Assembly: GCA_031181105.1 (NCBI GenBank)
Contig: JAPSLD010000007.1
Span: forward strand, 1-33,798
Reading direction: 5' to 3'
Origin: Isoptericola sp.
Lineage (GTDB): Bacteria > Actinomycetota > Actinomycetes > Actinomycetales > Cellulomonadaceae
Length of the DNA stretch: 33,798 bases
Part shown: positions 17,046 through 24,895 of the stretch, piece after piece
Numbering within the stretch: the stretch's first letter is position 1
Layout: the number at the start of each line of letters is the position of its first letter
Program-made: the position numbers and the translations under genes
Notes under the pieces: generated by a model
Seen by the model: the letters and a program-made list of their open reading frames with translations, nothing else
The model's database searches: none
What the model was told of the DNA's origin: nothing

Positions 17046-17049
<4 letters not shown>
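16120..17049 (-). CDS. tadB: TadB-like type II secretion F-domain protein
   Basis: A 309-residue inner-membrane platform protein, the partner of TadC. It has an N-terminal membrane helix, a central hydrophobic pair (about 86-125), a T2SSF domain (about 135-260, with FADQLDDTLQLLASGLRAGHS and NREIGGNLADVLDGVGKTIRD) and two C-terminal helices. The start is GTG at 17049-17047, which overlaps the tadA TGA as GTGA. No ATG is suitably placed, so the GTG is preferred. Confidence 0.92.
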
Positions 17050-18523
<1,474 letters not shown>

Positions 18524-18524
<1 letters not shown>

Positions 18525-19747
18525 CACGACACCTTCCGGCGGCCGGACGTGCGCGCGACGGGCGCGTCGTCCAGGTACGCCGCCTGCAGGGTGCGCAGCC
18601 GCTTCGACACCGGGTCCCGCGGCTGGTGGGTCACGAGCGGCACCCCCATGTTCATCGCCACGACGGCGGCCTTGCTGTGCGGCATCGAGGCGTCGACGCG
18701 CGTGCGGATGGTCGCCTGCACGTCGCTGAGGCTCAGGCCGGCTCGAGGGTCCGCGAAGTTGAGGACGATCCGGCGCGAGTCGGGCAGCATGCCGAGGTCG
18801 TGCAGGGCCTCGAGCTCCTTGCGCAGCCCGCGCACGCCCGGCACGTCCATGCTGGTGAGCAGCAGCGGGTCGGTCGTGTGGTCGAGCGCCGCGAGCGTGT
18901 GCGCACCGAGCCCGGCCGCGGTGTCGAGCACCACGTAGCGGAACTGCGACGCGAGCTGCACGAGGAGCGCTTCCACGTGCTCGGGCGTCACGGTTCCTCC
19001 CGCGGCCGGGTCCTCGGGCGCGCACACGACGAGCAGCCCGGAACCGTGCTGGGCGAGCTGCGTCTTGAGCGCGATCGGGTCCTCGTGGTTCCGGTGCCGG
19101 ACGATGTCGGCGAGGGTCGCCTCCGGCTCGAGACCGAGCGCGGTCGCGACGTCGCCGAACTGCAGGTCGAGGTCCACGAGCACCGTGGAGCCGGCCTGTG
19201 CCTGGGCTAGACCGACCGCGAGGTTCGTGGCGACCGTCGTCTTGCCCACGCCACCCTTCGGTGACAGCACCGAGACGACCCGGCCCGGGCGGGGCGCCGT
19301 CGGGGTGGGTGTCCAGGGGGGCTCGAGCCCGGTGTCCGGCACGGAGGCCGGTACGCCGACGGGAACGCGGCGCACCCGCGCCGCTTCACCGACTCGGGCC
19401 AGCACGTCGCGCAGGTGCTCGACGGAGACCTCGGCCGGCACGACGTCACGGACGCCGGCACGCAGCGCCGCGATCGCGAGCGCGTCGTCCGCCGTGCCGA
19501 CGAGAACGAGGCCCGTGCCGGGGAAGAGCCGGTCGAGACCTCCCGCGAGCTCGAGAGCCTCGCGCCGCGAGGTGGTGGTGTCGAGGACGACGATGTCAGG
19601 CAGCGGCGCGCCGCGGAGCTGGCCGAGGAACGCCGCCGGCTCCACCGAGAGTGGCGTCGCCGGGACGGTGATGCAGGCGCCGTCGGCGGCGGTGTGGACC
19701 CGCTCCTGGAGCGTGTGCGAGTCGGTGGCGAGCAGCACGTTGTTCAC
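18524..19747 (-). CDS. tadZ: TadZ/CpaE-like ParA-family localisation ATPase
   Basis: A 407-residue protein with an N-terminal receiver-like domain (about 1-125, without a clear phospho-acceptor context) and a C-terminal ParA/MinD-type ATPase. The deviant Walker A is SPKGGVGKTT (162-171), followed by VLVDLDLQFGDVATALGL and VVLDTAAGLG. TadZ/CpaE proteins place the pilus machine in the cell. The start is GTG at 19747, overlapping the CpaB-like stop as GTGA. The C-terminal tail ends in basic residues. CpaE is the alternative name. Confidence 0.9.
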
Positions 19748-20466
19748 TCGAAGATCACCTCCGGCGTCACGATCCGCGTGCCGTCCTCCGAGGCGTCCTC
19801 CGGCTCGATCGACAACCAGATCAGCTCGTACTCGGCGGCGTACACCACCTTCTCGGCGTCGGGAGCGGGGAGCGCCAGGGTGACCATGACGCTCTCGGCC
19901 GGAGGGCTCTCCGTCTCCTGGCCGTCCTCGCCCGTGACCTGGCGAGGGCCGCCCCGCACGTCGGTGACGAGCACCTTGTGCAGGGTGAGGTGCGTCGCCT
20001 GGGGAGGCTTCGCGTCGACGTCCAGCGAGACGAACACGCCGACCGTGTCGCCCGGCTCCAGCCCGCCGCCGACCACGCGGCGCGGCTCGAGCTCGATCGT
20101 CAGCTGGTGCAGGTCCGGCGGGACCTCGACCCTGGTCCGCCGGTCGTCCGGCGCCACGAATCGCGCCCCGACGAGCTGCTCGCCCGGCACCAGGTCGGCG
20201 GCCGCCACCCTTCCTTCGAGCGTGGCGAGGTCGGTGACGGCACCTGGGACGACCGTTCCGGCGGGAACCTCTCTGACCTCGACGAGCTCGCCGAGGGCCT
20301 CGGCCTCGGTACCCGCGGGGATCGGCTGCGCGACGACGAGCACGCTCGTCGGTTCCATCTCCGCCATCGCGCGGCGGTCCGCGCCGGCGGCGTACATGTA
20401 CGTAAGTGCTCCACCGGACACCGCCAGCACGGCGGCGACGACGATGGTGACGATGCGACGGGTCAC
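19744..20466 (-). CDS. cpaB: CpaB/RcpC-like SAF-domain pilus assembly protein
   Basis: A 240-residue protein with a single N-terminal membrane helix (VTIVVAAVLAVSGGALTYMY) and an extracytoplasmic SAF-type domain with VLVVAQPIPAGTEAEALGEL and GEQLVGARFVAPDD, followed by the RcpC/CpaB core VGVFVSLDVD. In Gram-negatives it works with the secretin; in an actinobacterium its role is unclear, perhaps at the peptidoglycan. The start is GTG at 20466, 7 nt after the TadG-like stop. Confidence 0.85.
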   Translation of the reverse strand: MTRRIVTIVVAAVLAVSGGALTYMYAAGADRRAMAEMEPTSVLVVAQPIPAGTEAEALGELVEVREVPAGTVVPGAVTDLATLEGRVAAADLVPGEQLVGARFVAPDDRRTRVEVPPDLHQLTIELEPRRVVGGGLEPGDTVGVFVSLDVDAKPPQATHLTLHKVLVTDVRGGPRQVTGEDGQETESPPAESVMVTLALPAPDAEKVVYAAEYELIWLSIEPEDASEDGTRIVTPEVIFE

Positions 20467-20473
20467 GATGTCC

Positions 20474-21517
20474 TCAGTTCTCTGTCAGCGTCAGCTCGAC
20501 GGCACCGACACCCAGCTGGGGCCCGTCCGGATCGAGCTCGTAGTCCCCGGAGGCGTCGACGAAGCGCTCGAAGGTCCCCTGGAGGCAACGTGCCTGGGGG
20601 TCGAGGCCGGCGTTCCGGCAGAGGTTCCGCCCGCCCGGGCTCACGTACTGGCCCGTGAACTCGTACTCGAGCAGCGTGAACGCCGCGAACCCGAGGATGC
20701 GGTACTCGCCGTTGGCGCCGCCCGCCTCGTTGGACACGTCGAAGACGGGGATCAGCACGGTCTCGCCGCGAAGCGCGTTGAAGTCCGACGGGCTGCAGCC
20801 GTTCGGCGGCGACTCGCCCGGCGCGGACGGCACCCAGCCGCCCGCCTCGACCGTCGGGCCGGTGCACCCGGCGCTCGCCGTGAGCCAGCCGAAGCCACCC
20901 GGCAGGACGTTGCCGGACGGTCCGGTGCAGCTCGAGTCGCTCGTCTTGGTGAACTCGAACGTCACGGCCTGCGGGTCCTCCGGGAACTCCACCCCGACCA
21001 GCACCCCGTCCTCGTACACAGGGCTGGCGCCCGCCTGCCAGATGAGCTCGCAGTAGGACAGCACGTACGGCAGCACCCCGGCACCACGCGCCGGGACGCC
21101 CCAGCGTGCGGTGGCGGCTGCCGCGAGATCGGCGGCGTCGTCGAAGCCCACGACCTGTGCGAAGAAGTGCTCCCGCGAGGAGTCGGTGCGCACGGTGACG
21201 ATCCCGGCGTCGGTGTCGAGCCGTGTGATCGTCGCCTCCGCAGGACCCCCGAACGGATCGTTGGCCGTCGCCAGGTCCGACGCCGTGGCAGCGCTGTCGC
21301 CACACTCACCGCGCGCGCAGTCCTGCGCGACGGCGAGCGCCGCGGCGTCCGCACCGGTCTGCAGCATCTGCCGGTCGGCGTGCATCGCCGCGATGTCGAC
21401 CGCGATGGCGGCGAAGCCCAGCAGCGGGACCAGGAGCAGGCCCACCAGGACCGCGGAGGCACCGCGGTCGCGGTCTGCGCCGAACCGGCGGCTGAGGCGG
21501 TCGGTCAGCCGTTGCAT
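20474..21517 (-). CDS. TadG-like Flp pilus assembly protein, cysteine-rich
   Basis: A 347-residue exported protein. The N-terminus DRGASAVLVGLLLVPLLG (about 17-34) matches the TadG-like leader and a single membrane helix, and the rest (about 40-347) is extracytoplasmic. It contains eight cysteines by my count in CARGEC, YCEL, SSCTG, GCTG, GCSP, LCRN and RCLQ contexts, enough for four disulfides. The ATG at 21517 overlaps the TadE-like gene end by 13 nt, and the CpaB-like gene follows 7 nt later. Its place is minor pilin or pilus-tip component, by analogy with TadE/TadG. The C-terminal two-thirds does not match anything I recognise. Confidence 0.82.
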   Translation of the reverse strand: MQRLTDRLSRRFGADRDRGASAVLVGLLLVPLLGFAAIAVDIAAMHADRQMLQTGADAAALAVAQDCARGECGDSAATASDLATANDPFGGPAEATITRLDTDAGIVTVRTDSSREHFFAQVVGFDDAADLAAAATARWGVPARGAGVLPYVLSYCELIWQAGASPVYEDGVLVGVEFPEDPQAVTFEFTKTSDSSCTGPSGNVLPGGFGWLTASAGCTGPTVEAGGWVPSAPGESPPNGCSPSDFNALRGETVLIPVFDVSNEAGGANGEYRILGFAAFTLLEYEFTGQYVSPGGRNLCRNAGLDPQARCLQGTFERFVDASGDYELDPDGPQLGVGAVELTLTEN

Positions 21518-21909
21518 CGCATGCTCCCTGTTCCGGTGAGGTCGAGCGTGAAGAAGCCGCCGAGCGGCGTGAAGTCCGAGAGCGTGATGGTCACGCGCGC
21601 CGTCGCCGGCGTCCCGCCGGCGCCCGGGTCGCAGTTCTCGGGCGTCACCGCGATCTGGTCGGCGGTCAGGGTCACGGAGGGCGACGCCGAGTCGATCGCC
21701 GCCGTGCGTGCCCGGTCGGCGGCGTCGGCCTCGCGGGACAGCGCCAGGACGCGGACGCCGTCACGGGCGGCGTTCCCCAGGACGGTCTGCACGTGGTAGG
21801 CGTGACCGAAGCCGATGATCCCGACGACCAGCAGCAGGAGCACCGGGAGCACGAGAGCAAGCTCGACCGCGGCGGCGCCGCGGTCGTGCTCGGTGCGCGT
21901 GCTGGTCAT
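21505..21909 (-). CDS. tadE: TadE-like minor pilin
   Basis: A 134-residue pseudopilin-like protein. The leader DRG-AAAVELALVLPVLLLLV resembles the prepilin peptidase site G|AAAVE, with Glu at +5, followed by a hydrophobic helix and a short beta-rich domain holding two cysteines (ENCDPG and MRCNG). The ATG at 21909 is preceded by a G-rich stretch; an in-frame ATG at 21924 (MSGGTM) is possible but has a poorer ribosome site. It should be processed by the A24 peptidase encoded at 23140 and insert with TadG-like protein into the pilus base. Confidence 0.85.
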   Translation of the reverse strand: MTSTRTEHDRGAAAVELALVLPVLLLLVVGIIGFGHAYHVQTVLGNAARDGVRVLALSREADAADRARTAAIDSASPSVTLTADQIAVTPENCDPGAGGTPATARVTITLSDFTPLGGFFTLDLTGTGSMRCNG

Positions 21910-21960
21910 GGTGCCCCCAGACATTCCGTGGTGGGAGAAGTGCGAGCTGCATTCGGGTTT

Positions 21961-22000
21961 GCGGCGTGGCGCCCGGATGTTTCGCGGGGCGCCACGCCGC
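21961..22000 (-). terminator. 14-bp perfect hairpin after the flp pilin gene
   Basis: Arms 21961-21974 (GCGGCGTGGCGCCC) and 21987-22000 are perfectly complementary with a 12-nt loop, 15 nt past the flp stop. It lies within the operon and should cause partial termination or protect the pilin message, so that major pilin exceeds the machine parts. Confidence 0.75.
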
Positions 22001-22015
22001 CTCCTCACGGCGTGG

Positions 22016-22219
22016 TCACGGCGTCGTGACGGTGCCGAGCCTGGTCGCGATGTAGTCGAAGAACCGGTCGAGGTGTCCGCCGACGAGGCCGACCGCGACG
22101 ATGATCGCGACCGCGATGAGGCCCACGATCAGGCCGTACTCGACAGCGGCGGCACCGCGGTCCTGGGTCCGGAACTTGGCGGTCTCGAACCGGGCGGCGA
22201 TGAGGTGGAGGAGGTGCAT
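22016..22219 (-). CDS. flp: Flp-family type IVb major pilin
   Basis: A 67-residue prepilin. The leader ends DRG (Gly22) and cleavage there gives AAAVEYGLIVGLIAVAIIV with Glu27 at +5, then the hydrophobic pilin helix. GGHLDRFFDYIATRLG closes the mature 45-residue subunit, the usual length for Flp pilins. AAGGGGA sits 7 nt upstream of the ATG. It is the first gene of the minus-strand operon. The matching peptidase is encoded divergently at 23140. Function in adhesion, colonisation or competence is inferred from the family. Confidence 0.95.
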   Translation of the reverse strand: MHLLHLIAARFETAKFRTQDRGAAAVEYGLIVGLIAVAIIVAVGLVGGHLDRFFDYIATRLGTVTTP

Positions 22220-22302
22220 GGGAGTTCCCCTTCTGGTGATGTCGTCGGACGGGTGTCCGACTCGCTTCTCGCCGAGCGTCTTCCCGTTGTTTCGAATTCA
22301 GC

Positions 22303-22455
22303 AAGGGTGAAGTCGGGGGACATTTACCTCATCTGCACTTGTGTCGATCGGAGAAAATTGCTTTCACCCGTCAATTGCGGGTGACGAATGGGTGAAGGCG
22401 ACGGACATTTGCCGCTCCCGCAGAAACTTGCGCGAGAGTGAAATTTGCCTTTCAC
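22303..22455. promoter_or_regulatory. Repeated GGGTGAA/TTTCACCC boxes between flp and tetR
   Basis: The 273-bp divergent region is clearly more AT-rich than its surroundings. It has two 26-bp direct repeats (22303-22328 and 22388-22413, 21 of 26 bases alike, both containing GGGTGAA and GGACATTT). TCACCCG (22364-22370) and CGGGTGA (22378-22384) form a palindrome. GTGAAA (22438-22443) and TTTCAC (22450-22455) form another. All are candidate operator half-sites for the divergent TetR protein or another regulator. Confidence 0.6.
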
Positions 22456-22492
22456 CCGAGGCCGATGACGAGGTACGGGGCATAGTTCTTGC

Positions 22493-23143
22493 ATGACCCG
22501 CCCCCGGCGCGTCGGCTCCCCCCAGGGCCTGCGCGAGCGCAAGAAGGCTGTGACGCGAACGGCGATCGCCGACGCGGCCTTCGAGCTCGTCCGCGACCGG
22601 GGCGTGGACGCGGTGACGATCGAGGAGATCGCCGACCGCGCCATGGTGTCGCCGCGGACGTTCTCGAACTACTTCGGCTCCAAGGAGGCCGCCGTCCTGC
22701 ACGCCGGACACGTCGAGCCCGAGGCGCTGCTCGCGGGCTTCGACGACCGGCCGACCGAGGAGCCGCCGCTGGTGGCGCTCGACGCGACCCTGCGGGTGAC
22801 GATCCGTGCGCTCACACCCGAGCAGACCGGTGCGATCCGCGCCACGGAGGAGCTCGTCGAGCGCGACCCGGCCCTGCTCCCGTTCCGGATGGCGCAGTTC
22901 GACAGGTTCGAGGCGGTCGTGCGGCGCGCCGTCGCGCGCCGCCTGGGCGTCGAGGACGCCGAGGCCGCGTACCCACGGCTCGTCGCGGGGGCTGCGGTGT
23001 CGGCGATCCGCACCGCGTTGCGTCAGTGGATGCTGGACGAGCACGGCGACGCGGCGTCGCTGGCCTCGCTGGTCGAGCAGTACCTCGTCGAGCTCTCTGC
23101 GGGGCTCCCACCGGAGGCGGCGTCCGCGGCGGGGCACGGGTGA
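22493..23143 (+). CDS. TetR-family regulator linked to the pilus locus
   Basis: A 216-residue TetR/AcrR-type regulator. The N-terminal HTH is at about 41-66 (VTIEEIADRAMVSPRTFSNY FGSKEA) after LRERKKAVTRTAIADAAFEL. The ligand domain (70-216) is not diagnostic. There is no clear Shine-Dalgarno; a -10-like CATAGT (22481-22486) would put transcription at the ATG, so a leaderless message is plausible. The TGA overlaps the prepilin peptidase GTG as GTGA, coupling regulator and peptidase. The repeat-rich region between it and flp suggests it controls the pilus operon and itself. Confidence 0.88.
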   Translation: MTRPRRVGSPQGLRERKKAVTRTAIADAAFELVRDRGVDAVTIEEIADRAMVSPRTFSNYFGSKEAAVLHAGHVEPEALLAGFDDRPTEEPPLVALDATLRVTIRALTPEQTGAIRATEELVERDPALLPFRMAQFDRFEAVVRRAVARRLGVEDAEAAYPRLVAGAAVSAIRTALRQWMLDEHGDAASLASLVEQYLVELSAGLPPEAASAAGHG

Positions 23144-23787
23144 CGGCCGCCGTGTCCCCCCTGGTCGTGGCCGGCGTGGCGCTCGTGTGCTCCACGGCGG
23201 CCGCGTCGGTCACGCCGTGGGCGCGCCGGCTCGTCCGGAGCGACTCGCGATGGCTCCGCGCCTGGGCGCCCGCCGTCCTGGCCGGCGTCGCCGGTGCCGG
23301 CGCCGCCGCGATTTCCGGGACCTGGGCGGAGATGCTCGCGTTCGCGACGCTCGCCGTCGCGTCGGGACTCCTCGTCCCGCTCGACCTCGCGACGTACCGG
23401 CTGCCCGACGCGATCGTCGGGCCGGCCTACCCCGTGCTCGTGGGCCTGCTGGCCGTGGCGGCCGCCGTCGAGGGCGACTGGGACCGACTCCTCCGCGCGC
23501 TGCTGGGCGGGCTCGCGGTACTGACCGGCTACTTCGTGCTCGCCCTGGTCTCACCCACGAGCCTGGGCCTCGGCGACGTGAAGCTCTCGGGTCTCCTCGG
23601 CGTGTTCCTGGGGTGGTTCGGCTGGCACACGGTGCTCCTCGGCACGCTCTCGGCGTTCGCGGCCTTCGCCGTCCTGGCGCTCGCCCTCCTGGCGGTCCGC
23701 CGGGTCTCCTTCCGCACCGACCTGCCGTTCGGCCCGGCGATGGTGCTCGGCGCCGCGGCGGGGGCCGCCTGGGCCACGGTTCTCTGA
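23140..23787 (+). CDS. A24 prepilin peptidase (TadV/CpaA-like)
   Basis: A 215-residue polytopic membrane aspartyl protease without the N-terminal methyltransferase domain of PilD. The catalytic pair is Asp82 in VPLDLATYRLPD and Asp146 in GLGDVKL, the A24 signature, flanked by about six hydrophobic helices. It should cut the Flp and TadE leaders at the Gly. GTG at 23140 overlaps the TetR stop (GTGA), and no better start is seen. The gene is split from the main tad operon and faces the other way. Confidence 0.92.
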   Translation: MTAAVSPLVVAGVALVCSTAAASVTPWARRLVRSDSRWLRAWAPAVLAGVAGAGAAAISGTWAEMLAFATLAVASGLLVPLDLATYRLPDAIVGPAYPVLVGLLAVAAAVEGDWDRLLRALLGGLAVLTGYFVLALVSPTSLGLGDVKLSGLLGVFLGWFGWHTVLLGTLSAFAAFAVLALALLAVRRVSFRTDLPFGPAMVLGAAAGAAWATVL

Positions 23788-23829
23788 CCGAGGCTTGCGG
23801 GGGCTGTCGGGCGGACCGACGATCGCACC

Positions 23830-24363
23830 ATGCGCATCCGGGCGGAGCAGGGTGACATCACGACCGCGCACGTCGACGCGATCGTCAACGCCGCCAACTC
23901 CTCGCTGCTCGGCGGTGGAGGTGTGGACGGCGCCATCCACGCCGCCGCTGGCCCGCGTCTGCTCGAGGCGTGCCGCGAGCTGCGCCGGACGGTGCTGCCC
24001 GCCGGCCTCGCCGTGGGCGACGCTGTCGCGACGCCGGGCTTCGACCTGCCCGCGCGCTGGGTCGTGCACACCGTCGGCCCGAACCGCCACGCGGGCGAGA
24101 CGGACCCGTCGCTGCTGACGTCGTGCTTCACGCGCTCGCTGGACGTCGCGGCCGAGGTCGGTGCGCGCACGGTCGCCGTCCCCGCGGTGAGCGCGGGCGT
24201 CTACGGCTGGTCGCCCGACGACGTGGCGGCGATCGCGGTGCGGGCCGTCGACGGGTGGGACGAGGCGCACCCCGGCCGCCTCGACGAGGTCCGCTTCGTG
24301 CTGTTCAGCACCCCGGTGCACGCCGCCTTCGAGGACGCACTCGCGACGGCCCGCCGGCACTAG
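23830..24363 (+). CDS. Macrodomain protein, O-acetyl-ADP-ribose deacetylase-like
   Basis: A 177-residue stand-alone macrodomain of the MacroD/YmdB group. Residues 8-42 hold the ADP-ribose binding signature: GDIT, VDAIVNAANSSLLGGGGVDG and AIHAAAGP, with Asn20 and Asp33 at the positions used by active hydrolases. The second phosphate loop is AVSAGVYGW near 120-128. Members remove ADP-ribose from acidic side chains or O-acetyl-ADP-ribose. The ATG at 23830 has no strong ribosome site. It begins 42 nt after the prepilin peptidase and may read through from it, or be independent. No partner such as sirtuin or DarT is nearby. Confidence 0.88.
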   Translation: MRIRAEQGDITTAHVDAIVNAANSSLLGGGGVDGAIHAAAGPRLLEACRELRRTVLPAGLAVGDAVATPGFDLPARWVVHTVGPNRHAGETDPSLLTSCFTRSLDVAAEVGARTVAVPAVSAGVYGWSPDDVAAIAVRAVDGWDEAHPGRLDEVRFVLFSTPVHAAFEDALATARRH

Positions 24364-24403
24364 CGTGCCGGCGGGCCCGTCACGAACCACGTGGACCGGG
24401 TTG

Positions 24404-24508
24404 CGCCAGATGGCCCCCTGCTTCACCTGGCGCAACCCGTCACGGGCTGTGCATGCCCGGCCACGCCAGATGGCCCCCGGTGCACCTGGCGCGACCCGTC
24501 ACGGGCTG
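24404..24508. repeat. Two 45/46-bp direct repeats, each with an inverted repeat
   Basis: Copy A (24404-24449) and copy B (24464-24508) share CGCCAGATGGCCCCC, then CACCTGGCGC, then ACCCGTCACGGGCTG, differing at only a few bases, with a 60-nt period. Each copy holds CGCCAG pairing with CTGGCG; copy A extends to GTTGCGCCAG/CTGGCGCAAC. ACCCGTCACGGG also has CCCGT-CACGGG symmetry. They follow the macrodomain stop by 41 nt, and could be its terminator or a REP-like family. Confidence 0.7.
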
Positions 24509-24516
24509 CACTCGTC

Positions 24517-24555
24517 CGGCTGAACCTGGTGTGCCCCCGCCACCAAGCTCAACCG
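24517..24555. repeat. Imperfect inverted repeat following the direct repeats
   Basis: CCGGCTGAACCTGGTG and CCACCAAGCTCAACCGG are nearly complementary (about 13 of 16 pairs, some G-U), giving a third stem beside the pair of repeats. The three stems lie between the macrodomain gene and the terminator of the small peptide gene. Confidence 0.5.
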
Positions 24556-24565
24556 GCCGATCGAC

Positions 24566-24606
24566 CTCCGGATCAAGGGCGAGGCTTTTGCCTCAGCCCT
24601 CCGGAG
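24566..24606 (-). terminator. Strong hairpin downstream of the small secreted-peptide gene
   Basis: CTCCGGA (24566-24572) pairs with TCCGGAG (24600-24606); inside it GGGC-GAGGC (24577-24585) pairs with GCCTC-a-GCCC (24590-24599) over a TTTT loop. It lies 40 nt beyond the small gene stop on the minus strand, where an intrinsic terminator would be. It also overlaps the ribosome-site-like GGAGG of the plus-strand reading frame at 24614, so a translational role in that direction cannot be excluded. Confidence 0.6.
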
Positions 24607-24645
24607 GAGCTGTATGCCGATCGCACGAACGTCGATCGATAGCTG

Positions 24646-24783
24646 CTACTTCGACGTGGGCCAGCACGTGACGCACATGGCGTGCGCCTGTGTCGATTGG
24701 CTCGCTGCTGCGGCACCGCCCGCGACGGGGACGGTGAGCACCAGCGCCACGGCGACTGTGGTGAGCATCCGCATCTTCTTCAT
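24646..24783 (-). CDS. Candidate 45-residue secreted signalling peptide precursor
   Basis: An unannotated-looking small gene. It encodes MKKMRMLTTVAVALVLTVPV, then AGGAAAASQSTQAHA, then MCVTCWPTSK. There is a basic start, a hydrophobic core, and an AHA|M signal-peptidase site at residue 35/36 that would free the decapeptide MCVTCWPTSK with two cysteines able to form a CVTC ring. Cleavage after AAAA|SQ, giving 18 residues, is the alternative. The gene has AGGAG 7 nt before the ATG and a strong hairpin 40 nt past its TAG. About 38 of 45 codons end in G or C. It is divergent from a TrmB-LuxR regulator 112 bp away. I recognise no homologue. An overlapping plus-strand frame at 24614 is also GC3-rich and cannot be ruled out from composition alone. 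Confidence 0.65.
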   Translation of the reverse strand: MKKMRMLTTVAVALVLTVPVAGGAAAASQSTQAHAMCVTCWPTSK

Positions 24784-24895
24784 GGGGCTTCTCCTCTTGG
24801 GGCTTGTCCTGCTCGCGCGCTGCGTGACACCAGTCTTGCGCGTCGATGGCGGTTTGAGCAGCCAGAATGCTGACCACAAGTAGACATGGGAACAT

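Noticed and set aside
22005-22304. Alternative minus frame overlapping flp
   Set aside because: Its residues are shadow-like (Arg/Pro/His-rich), while the other frame is a textbook Flp pilin with leader and Glu at +5.
24404-24508. CRISPR array
   Set aside because: Only two copies, each self-complementary, with an irregular 14-nt interval and no cas genes.
24614-24883. Plus-strand 89-codon frame overlapping the candidate peptide gene
   Set aside because: Kept out of the features because the minus-strand frame has a signal peptide, ribosome site and terminator. It is still possible, and is recorded as a finding.
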